A stretch of DNA of 64,000 nucleotides from Carposina sasakii (lineage: Eukaryota > Arthropoda > Insecta > Lepidoptera > Carposinidae). The translations under genes and the position numbers were made by a program. Positions 55,840 to 64,000 of the stretch are shown here, piece after piece. Position 1 is the first letter of the stretch. Each line of letters begins with the position of its first letter. A model generated the notes under the pieces. That model did no database searches. It was not told the origin of the DNA and worked only from the letters and a program-made list of their open reading frames with translations. The stretch covers positions 7,936,001 to 8,000,000 of the forward strand of contig CP053169.1 in assembly GCA_014607495.2 (NCBI GenBank), read 5' to 3'.

Positions 55840-56170
55840 GTTTTTTATTTATTCTTTTAATAGATCTTAAAACATAGGCAGACATATAGTCGCCAATATA
55901 GTCTAGCATAGTGTCTTCACGCGACATCACAGAGCAGCGATACGGTCCTATGAGCCTCGTCAACTCATTCCGCGGGATGAGTTCGTGCGGCCTGAGTTGA
56001 CTAAAGAGTCTTTTAGAGTCTAAAGAGTCTTTTACATTTGTATAATGTCATTATGTTTGTGATAATAACACTAATGTTCAATAAACATCTTTTATAAATA
56101 AATAAATGAACGAACAGTTTTGATTTTTAGTTTTGTAGTAGTATATTTGCAGTTAGTATACCTACCTTTC
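55840..56170. other. No gene seen
   Basis: Intron of the possible plus-strand gene if the exon at 55766-55835 is real. Confidence 0.3.
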
Positions 56171-56175
56171 TTCTA

Positions 56176-56432
56176 TGCTGCTCTGGGAGTAAAAAAAAAA
56201 CGTATAATACTACAGCTGCTTCTCTTCCCGGGAATACTGTACAAGTCAGTAGAGGGACAAGAGGGTCTTGGTGTTTTGTAGGCGATGGGCTGACCACCTG
56301 TCACTACTAACCGAACTTGTACATCTCAACTATACCCTCAGAAGTCAGAAGTGGCACCATGTGGTTCTATTGGCCCTTAGTGCTCTGCCTACCCCTTAAG
56401 GGATAAAGGCGTGATTATATGTATGTATGTAG
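56176..56432 (+). repeat. L2 LINE-like 3' end, long copy
   Basis: As 43840-44100, with a small deletion in the CCCTCAAAATTGGTCAG string. Confidence 0.65.
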
Positions 56433-56792
56433 TATACCTACATAAGACCTACTCGTAGGCCATAATTTACGTACGACCAATGAAGTTGTCAACGTTAGCT
56501 AATTTTCTAAAAACAAACACAATGAAACAGCTTTGCGTAACATGAATTACCAGCGTTGTTACTGAACATTGCTTTCAATTTCAAGAAATACTTTTACCTA
56601 TTTATGAGTATGCCCTAATTGTGTAGGTAGGCTTAAAAGGTGGCGAAAAAACGTCGCAAAATATTTGTGATGGTTGATTGGACGCCATTCGAGTGTGGAG
56701 CGACGTGGCGGCGGCGCCGAATAAACTCTGTAAATTACAAAAAAATAGATTTTTTTATTCAACTAAGTTAACATAGATATTTAGATATATAC

Positions 56793-56925
56793 ACACATCA
56801 GCCTATTGCAGTCTATACCTGGATGTAGGCACGCCGCAAAGCTACTGCCATAGGGAGGATTATACCCATAGTAATCGCGCTAGGCAGGCTGGTTGGTGAC
56901 CGCAGTGTGAATTTCGGATATTTTA
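56793..56925 (-). repeat. L1 copy, minus strand
   Basis: ATCAGCCTATTGCAGTC to GGTTGGTGACCGCAGTGTG, the inverse of L1's 3' half. Confidence 0.6.
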
Positions 56926-56929
56926 TTAA

Positions 56930-58020
56930 AATTTTCTACTATTAGGCAAGTATATGCATGCGAAATCTCGAATTAATTTACCATGATCGTGGGAAAATAT
57001 ATTCAAATGTTGAAATAATATCTGTCCCACTTTAACTTAGACTTTGGACTCAATTTTACACTGGTCACCAAAATAACTACACCACACTACTATGTTATAT
57101 TATGTTTTAAGCCGTCATTCCATAAGAAGCAGCCTCGACTTCAAGGCGACTTCAAAAAGCCTCAGTTACATACGCGGCTACGCAAAGCTTGAGGCACGTT
57201 GTAGATCAGCCAAAGGACCCAAAAAACTACTAAAAATGACTTGGCTCGCGACGGCAAACTTGCCTCGTATTTGCCGTACTTTGGGGCGAGGCAACCGCTC
57301 ATTTCGTCTGTGTCTATTGGGTGCCGGCTATAGTTATCTTCATAACTGCACTTCATCTGTAATTAATTACCAGCATTAGCGTATTTCCACTTCGCAATGT
57401 TTTAGTATACTATTTTAGGAGGTTAGTCGTGAGGTGTAGATTAAGTCTATTACATATTCATACTCCTAACTCATAGTTCGAAATCCATAATCAGTCATTG
57501 GCTTCCTGCCAATACTGTTCCAGCCAGGGAGGCGCCCAACACGAAATAACATGTAATTTATGGGTACGGGACAATAGGGGACTCTACTGTCAAGGTCACT
57601 TTGGGTCGCGTTAATATGTCTTCTATTAATATATACATATAAATCTGTGTTTTGGGCTTTCTGTAGGATTGTGACGTCATATTATGTTGTTGTTGTTTTG
57701 TTAGGGGCATTGTTTTGTATTGGATCTTTTTGTGCATTAGACGCGACTTAGAAACTTATCTGTCTATTATGTCTGAAATAAAAAGCTTTCAACCATGTTT
57801 GTAATGGTATACGTGAACCTACATAGTACCTGTCACTCCTACATATATGTACCTACTAATAGCGCCTGCTAACGATTACGCAGGTACAAGTCAAGGCCCT
57901 GTGAAAACCGTGTTATCGGAAGCCTACATAATATACACCCTTCATACTTTAGATCTCTAAGATCAGTGGCTTGGCGTGGACACGCGTTGATTCGTTAGTC
58001 ATTTAGGATAAATTTATGTA
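56930..58020. other. No gene recognised
   Basis: 57092-57379 is open for 95 codons and somewhat GC-richer, but has no family character and is open on the other strand too. Confidence 0.35.
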
Positions 58021-58022
58021 CT

Positions 58023-58262
58023 AGTGGACGCCCGCGACTTTGTCCGCATGAAGTGCAGAAAATACAAAATGTCGAAATTAAAATATTAATATAAAAATAA
58101 TTTCTCGGGATAAAAAGGAGCGAGATAATCCAGGGTATCAGCTTACTCCAATACTAAATTTTATTAAAATCGCTTCAGCCGTTTTGATTTGAATGAGTAA
58201 CAAACATCCATCCATCCATCCATACTTACAAACTTTCGCGTTTATATAATATTAGTAGGATT
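58023..58262 (+). repeat. R8 repeat, longer copy
   Basis: GTGGACGCCCGCGACTTTGT to a CATCCATC run (58206-58222) and TTCGCGTTTATATAATATTA, ending GTAGGATT, a common lepidopteran repeat ending. Confidence 0.55.
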
Positions 58263-58264
58263 AC

Positions 58265-58750
58265 TAGTGTTGCCTACCCTACTAACTCCGCGTACTAGGC
58301 TGGCCGGAGGGAAATCAAACCTTTAATTAGAGCTGAAAGTTGTCGAGCAACGAACGACAAACTCCAATGTTTCTACTTTATTGGCTAACTTGACTTATGT
58401 CAGAAACGTCATAGGAATATAAGCCTACAGTTTTTAGTTTTTTGTGTTTGTAGTTTTTAGTGTTTAGTGATTTGTGGACAGTCTTTGCTCTCTAGATCTC
58501 AAGATGCGTATTGAATAGAATATTACGAATCCACCAGGCATCTTGAATAGTACGGATTTTGGTAGCGATAATTTGATTTCTATAACCTACTTTGCTTATA
58601 GATAGGTTAGGTTATATTTAAACTAATTAAATAATAATGTAAGAGAAGAGCGATCGAAGCGAGCGTATCACAGAAGCAGCTGGCGAAGTGCTAGAAGGAA
58701 ATTTTATTCTCATCTAAGCCAAGGAATTTTGTGATAATACGTACTATTTT
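58265..58750. other. No gene recognised
   Basis: Unrepetitive AT-rich DNA. A possible start region could hide here, but no exon pair was found. Confidence 0.3.
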
Positions 58751-58757
58751 ACCTATA

Positions 58758-59122
58758 CAGGGCGTTTTTTCGTTGCCACCCTTAACGAAGGGTACGTACT
58801 CTACTTATATACATCAAATAAAGTAAGTTTATGCCAAAAAATGCTGGGAAACAATGTAATTTTTTTTAATTAATTTTTTTTTATTACTTGATCGGGCGAA
58901 ATTTATAGTGTCCAATGTTTATGCTAGTTTTATCATAGACAGATATTAAATATTTCCCGTGAAAAAATCTTGCTACACGCGTCGATGTGCATTTATGCAG
59001 AAAAACGCAGCTTAGTCTATTTACTTAACTTTGGACCCTAATATCTTGGGAACCAGACACTTCCCAGGTATGCTTCCATGGAGAAAAATGATCGTGATGA
59101 TGAGGAGATCAAAATCATCCTG
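58758..59122 (+). mobile_element. M1 MITE copy with 3' internal deletion
   Basis: Ends intact (TA-CAGGGCG, CATCCTG-TA). The block TTTTCGGGAACGTTGACG near the right end is missing. Confidence 0.7.
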
Positions 59123-59129
59123 TATATGC

Positions 59130-60380
59130 CTGTGATATAATATACCATACGGTGAAAGCAAAACTGTCCACAAAGCGATTAAAAGTAAACTATTTCCAAT
59201 GAATTATATTGTAGTTAGACTATTTACCTTCGAAAATATAACCTCAACAACAACTCAGCAATCTGAACAACGTTGTTTAAAACAGCAACTTGCGACGGTC
59301 ACGAAATCGTTTGTGAAAGTTAAAACATTTCGCTTGTTTGCTGAAAGGAAATTGGAAAAGTTATTAAAAGTTACAATCTTGTCAGCGCGTACTCAAGCTT
59401 AATTTGCGATAAAGGCGTCCCGTAGAGTATTGTTTTTTGGCGCTAAAGGCTTGTTTAAGTTAGAAGTTATAATTTGTATGGCAACTTTTACGGAATTTCT
59501 CAGTTTTTGTTGATTATCTAGAGTATAAAATAACTTTTTTTCCCTTTCAAAGCCGTACGTCTGACTCTCGTAATGTCCAGTATATGTAGCATACGCAGTA
59601 TTGCATAATGGTTAGACTGAAACGCTAAAAAATAACCTGGGGCCTTAGATACAAATTAACATTATAACTCGATCGAATTGATATAGATTCGTCATCGAAA
59701 ACTTCTATAGAAAGCCTTCATTTTCATATGTTCGTCAAACCGATATACCTATAGTATTTATGTCAATGCGAAACGATATTAGAGTCTAAGCACCTTGTAA
59801 CTTTTTAACAATAAAACGACTAAACGGTTTAGCATACAATTTGAGTAGAAATATTTTCATTTGCTATAGTATAAGGTTAGCGAACAAAGTCAGAAACCAC
59901 TCAGATTGTTACTACCTATATAGGTACTTATTACCTGTATCAATACCGACTTCAACTTATACCAATCTAAAATTTATATCCAAATACCCCACGAATATGA
60001 ATGAAACTTGATTAAACTTTATTGCATACATCTGAGAAAGGTCAATTAAGAACTATACGTTTAAAATTAAAACAAGGACTTAAAGAAAATTGATTTATTT
60101 TATTTGTTTCAGTTACTTTTTAATATAATTTCATCTATTCAATTTAATTATGTAATGTTTGCAATCACTTACTAACATAGGTTAAGACTTTTACTAATAT
60201 AAATATGGAAATCAATTTTCCGAAATAAGATTTATATTATATTATTAAAGGTACGCTAAGCGTGTAAGTGCACGGAGATATTCGATTTCAGCTTTGTTAT
60301 TAGTGTCTTCATTACGTTTTATGTATGGGAAGACCTCCAAAGATACCGTGTGCTTGGGTAAGTAGGTATTAAGAATTAAT
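59130..60380. other. No gene seen
   Basis: A 67-codon frame (59199-59402) is low-complexity Lys/Thr text without family character. Confidence 0.35.
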
Positions 60381-60389
60381 ATATATTTA

Positions 60390-60600
60390 CATACGACTGT
60401 GTACCCGTAATGGTCTGACCGGAGCAGTTAGATCATGAAGGAGATCTGACAGTCATGTTTAGCAGGGACGTATAATGATCACCGATCTTGTGGTCACTAC
60501 ACGTTATCGCCTGAATGCCCGAGTTCCTTAGTCCACTCTTACGACTTGCACGGAAGATGCACCTGATGTATTCTATTGAAGCCTCTAATTAGCACAGGTT
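60390..60600 (-). repeat. L3 repeat, minus strand
   Basis: CATACGACTGTGTACCCG to ATGCACCTGATGTATTC. Confidence 0.55.
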
Positions 60601-60697
60601 ATGAATAGCAAACAATATTTTAAAAAAAATCTCTTTCGAATTAGAAAGCCCCTTAATTCTAGTCCTAGTTTCATTAATAGCGTATTCTAGTGTCATC

Positions 60698-60826
60698 GAC
60701 ACATTTGCTCCAATAGAAAGCCTTCGTTTTTGCGCGTTCGACAAGTCACGTAATGATTTCCAACCGCTATAGGTGAGTGTTGCGACAACGAACCTCGCTC
60801 GATGTATAACGATGTTGCATTATCTA
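60698..60826 (-). repeat. M12 repeat copy
   Basis: CCAATAGAAAGCCTTCG to GATGTTGCATTATCTAACC. Confidence 0.45.
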
Positions 60827-61162
60827 ACCACAAATAACTTTAAGTCTTTTGAAAAACATTTAATTGTATCAGGCGTTACTGTTCGGTTACCTAGTACTAG
60901 AGTCCGGTGGTGGGCGTAGGTACCTACCCTTGATGGAAATTTTGAAAAACACACAATAACAAACGGAATAAATTTAAATACATTTATTTTCAATCAAACA
61001 CAAAGAATGGAAATGGAAAACAACTTTTAATTAACGTCCAAAGACCTTGTAATCTCCAGAATTTCCAAGTGAAATCAAATAAAAGAAATGGAATGTTGTT
61101 TTTGTCTATACACAATATTAAGGATTACCTAGCCTGCTGTATTTTTTAGATAAACCTACCTA

Positions 61163-61226
61163 CAGGATATAACAAAATGGACATGTCAAGCGAAAAGCTA
61201 TGAAATATATAGAATAGCTCACTATA
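61163..61226. mobile_element. M2 MITE left part, interrupted by M1
   Basis: CAGGATATAACAAAATGG, then GTCAAGCGAAAAGCTATG, up to the TA where M1 inserted. M2 text resumes at 61606 (TATTTGAGACTTGAATTC) and then fades. Confidence 0.6.
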
Positions 61227-61605
61227 CAGGTGTTTTTTCGTTGCCACCCTTAACGAAGGGTACGTACTCTATACATCAAATAAAGTAAGTTTATGCCAAA
61301 AAAATGCTGGGTAAGGATGTAAATTTTTTTGATTTTTTTTATTACTTGATCGGGCGAAATTTATAGTTTTCAGTGTTTATGCTAGTTTTTTCATAGACAG
61401 ATATTAAATATTTCTCGTAAAAAAATCTTGCTATACGCGTCAATGTGCATTTATGCCGAAAAACGCAGTCTATTCACTCAACTTTGGACCCAAATATTTT
61501 GGATACCAGATACTTCCCAAATATGCTTCCATGGAGAAAAATAAAATCGTGATGACGAGGAGATTCCGTAGTTTTCGGGAACGTTGACGACCAAAAATCA
61601 CCCTG
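61227..61605 (+). mobile_element. M1 MITE copy nested in M2
   Basis: TA-CAGGTG left and CACCCTG-TA right. It sits between the two pieces of an M2 copy. Confidence 0.75.
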
Positions 61606-61619
61606 TATATTATATAGAA

Positions 61620-62650
61620 ATTTACAATATTTGAGACTTGAATTCTAGTGAATTATGATACACTCGTCGTTCGCCATTTAAAAAAATTATATGTGTTCCC
61701 GCGTCTATCTATAATCACGTTACAGTAATTTAAAAAAAAACCGATAATTTGAAGAAACGGCTATAAATGCAGAAATAACAGAATATAACTAATGTTTCAT
61801 TTATTTTGGCAAAGTGGACCTAGTTTAGGTAAACATGGCAGTTTCGTTTCGACCTCTCCACTTCAATTATTAACTAAAATACAAAGTAGGAATGAACAGA
61901 ACCAGAATTTCTCTAATAAATATTTACTGTTCTCTGGCGAAACTACATGTGCAGTATGCAGAAAATAAACAAGTATTAATCGCTTAGGGTTCATATTGAA
62001 TGAAAATCATCATCATCCTATTGCAGTCCCCTGTTGGGCGTAGCCCTCTTCCACAAGGCTTCCATGGCTTGATCTCTTGCGCTCTCTATTCGAGAATCCG
62101 CTTACCGTCAATCATTAAACGAAAATAATCATTTAAAATTATATTTTATGTAGAACTGATTCAGTTATTTGAGTAAAAGATAGTTTAGGTACCTATGCGC
62201 CTTTATGTGTATGACATGAGCACAGGACATGAGGCATTTTTACTAAGTATTATGTATCACATTCTAAGTAGACGCAAACGCAAACCGATTTTTTGTGATT
62301 GACCGCTTGTGCTCATACGTATGTGTATCTGTGTCTGTCTGTGGCATCGTAGCGCCAAACTTTTAACGGCTGGACATTTAAATGTAATTTTTCCCTACTG
62401 TAGCATAGCAAAAAAGTTATACAGTTTTATATAGATAGCTGTGCCAAGTAAGCACTTAATACATTTCCTGGCAATTTGCGAACTGACCTTTAGTCAGACC
62501 TAAACCCTAAAGTTTTAATGTAATTTATGTTAAGGCGAGGTCGGGTTAAAAGCTAAAAGCATGCTAAGTATTTTGGGTTACTGGATATTCTTTGGCATTA
62601 ATGACTACTATAAGAAAGCTACAAAAAATTTATTACAAATATGCATAATT
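61620..62650. other. No gene seen
   Basis: 62005-62115 is a CATCAT-tailed repeat end (CCTATTGCAGTCCCCTGTTG) from another LINE-like family. The rest is unrecognised. Confidence 0.4.
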
Positions 62651-62654
62651 ATTT

Positions 62655-62890
62655 AAAGGCACGGGGTGGCTGTGTTTTCGGAATAGGGTACCCAGAACTA
62701 CAGGATCATAAGGGAATCCCACGGGCACGTTTAGCAGAGGCAGATGTTAATAATGAGAGATAAATTGCTACGAGTAGCTATATTCGCCTGGGAGAATGTC
62801 TGAGTTTTGTAGTCCGCTAATACGACATGCACGGAAGGAGATGCAGCTAATGTATTCTAGTAAAGCCCCGCATCAGCACCTATATATATT
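62655..62890 (-). repeat. L3 repeat, minus strand, full length
   Basis: AAGGCACGGGGTGGCTGTG to AATGTATTCTAGTAAAGCC and GCATCAGCACC. Confidence 0.6.
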
Positions 62891-62894
62891 TATA

Positions 62895-63615
62895 TATACG
62901 AGTATATGTTACCACGATAAGAAATACACGTGCAAATTCATGGTGGGATCCCAGATTTTTTAGACACAGAAATCGGATAAACATTACTTTTATTACTTTA
63001 TAACAGCATCTCTTTAAAATTGCTTTGATCATAATTATTGACTTTGATGTAAAGTGAGCACTGGAATGAAAAAAATCGGTAATGATTTAATGTAGGTAGA
63101 GTAGAATGGCTTTTATTTAAAAAAAACTTTGAGTTGCACTCCTAAACGTATGAAACGATTTTAATGCGATTATAAAACACTCGAATGTTTAACAATTAAA
63201 AAAAAAACAATTTTCTAATGCTCCAGAACCTTAAGAAAATAACTGGCATATATTTTTTTTTTAACTAAAAAATTCAAGTATGTAACATAAGTAAAAAGGG
63301 ACTAGAAACGTGTAAACCAGTGAAATACTGTCGCAAAATAAATAATGAAAAGGAAAGAAACGTGCCGATGACAGTCACGTATCCCACGTTTTATGCCCCC
63401 AGCGAATTTAGGACTCCTTGATACAAATATCATAAATACCTATACATAGTACAGTATATAGTTTTGGTACTACATAGGTAGAGTCCGTGTGCATGAGTTG
63501 TGAATAGAATATAAGTTAGTAGCCACTTTAGAGGAGGTAGTGACAAGGATAGAGAAAAGTATGCTGCGATGATTTGGTCATATGGAGAGGATGGATTAAA
63601 GTCGAATAATATGTA
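62895..63615. other. No gene seen
   Basis: AT-rich, nothing recognised. Confidence 0.35.
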
Positions 63616-63837
63616 TACAGGGTGTTTGTGTCAGCCAGGCAAATATTGATATGACTAGTTCAGACCATGTTTCTGAATCGAAAACCACAGAAAATTTTTG
63701 AAGGAAAATTCCAAAATTCTCCGATATTTTTTTTATATTTTAAACGACGTGAGAAAGGTCTATACTCGAAACCATTATTCGAGAGACTAGTTTTGACAGT
63801 TCATTTTGCACAAATGTTGCCATACTGTACATGTCAT

Positions 63838-63980
63838 CGAACTTGTACATCTCAACTATACCCTCAAAATTGGTCAGAACTGGCACCATGTGGTTCTATC
63901 GACTCTTGGTGCTCTGCCTACCCCGTAAAGGCGTGATTATATCATACATAGATTATATCACGCCTTTATCCCTTACGGGT
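63838..63980 (+). repeat. L2 LINE-like 3' end with an inverted terminus
   Basis: CGAACTTGTACATCTCAACT to AAAGGCGTGATTATAT, then nine bases, then ATTATATCACGCCTTTATCC and CTTACGGG, an inverse of its own end. Confidence 0.65.
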
Positions 63981-64000
63981 TATGTATGTTGCCATGGTCG

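Noticed and set aside
57092..57379. 95-codon plus-strand frame
   Set aside because: Open on both strands, no family character, no splice context that adds exons.
59199..59402. 67-codon plus-strand frame
   Set aside because: Low-complexity Lys/Thr-rich text, no splice or family support.

Overview
This window looks like AT-rich nuclear DNA of a lepidopteran insect (moth or butterfly). The grounds are spliced CRAL-TRIO genes of the type expanded in insects, and very dense interspersed repeats of lepidopteran style: short LINE 3' ends with GATGAT or ATGT tails, tRNA-derived SINEs, TA-flanked MITEs and foldback elements. No bacterial-style gene organisation, CRISPR array, rRNA or genuine tRNA gene was found.

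Genes. Two CRAL-TRIO (Sec14-like) lipid-binding protein genes lie head-to-tail on the minus strand. Gene A has seven coding exons between 8929 and 4190. Its exons fit one another in frame and family order, except for a one-base shift in exon 2 that ends the reading frame at 7914-7916. Gene B has five coding exons between 31166 and 25110 and is intact (329 codons plus stop). Three intron positions and phases are shared by A and B, so they are old tandem paralogs, with B strongly diverged. A plus-strand gene may begin in the right half (possible leader exon ending at 53170, first coding exon 55766-55835). The rest of it is not visible.

Mobile DNA. At 39074-42966 sits a young Ty3/gypsy-type LTR element. 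Its 434-bp LTRs differ at one base and it has a 4-bp target duplication (AGTA). Its single 732-codon ORF is a chimera: a complete-looking Gag with two CCHC knuckles, a partial protease, a piece of reverse transcriptase, a second diverged protease, then a jump into the integrase C-terminal tail. Between this ORF and the 3' LTR lies an array of about fifteen small hairpins whose loops are nearly constant while the stem sequences change with their complements. Other elements include a hAT-type non-autonomous transposon (4505-5221), a Mutator-like relic with a frameshifted transposase (28094-29087), eight copies of one TA-flanked MITE, several foldback elements, and a candidate hammerhead ribozyme core at 44353-44397.

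Layout. 1-3.8 kb: repeats. 3.8-15.6 kb: gene A, its introns and a possible promoter. 15.6-25 kb: repeats with one GC-rich island. 25-31.2 kb: gene B with transposons in its introns. 31.2-39 kb: SINEs and LINE ends. 39-43 kb: the LTR element. 43-64 kb: MITE-rich DNA with the possible plus-strand gene.

Repeat names used below are local labels. L1-L5 are LINE-like 3' ends, S1-S3 are tRNA-derived SINEs, and M1-M12 are DNA or foldback elements. R6 is a GGTGGTGGGC-containing repeat and R8 is a CGCGACTT-containing repeat. All family comparisons were made by eye within the window.
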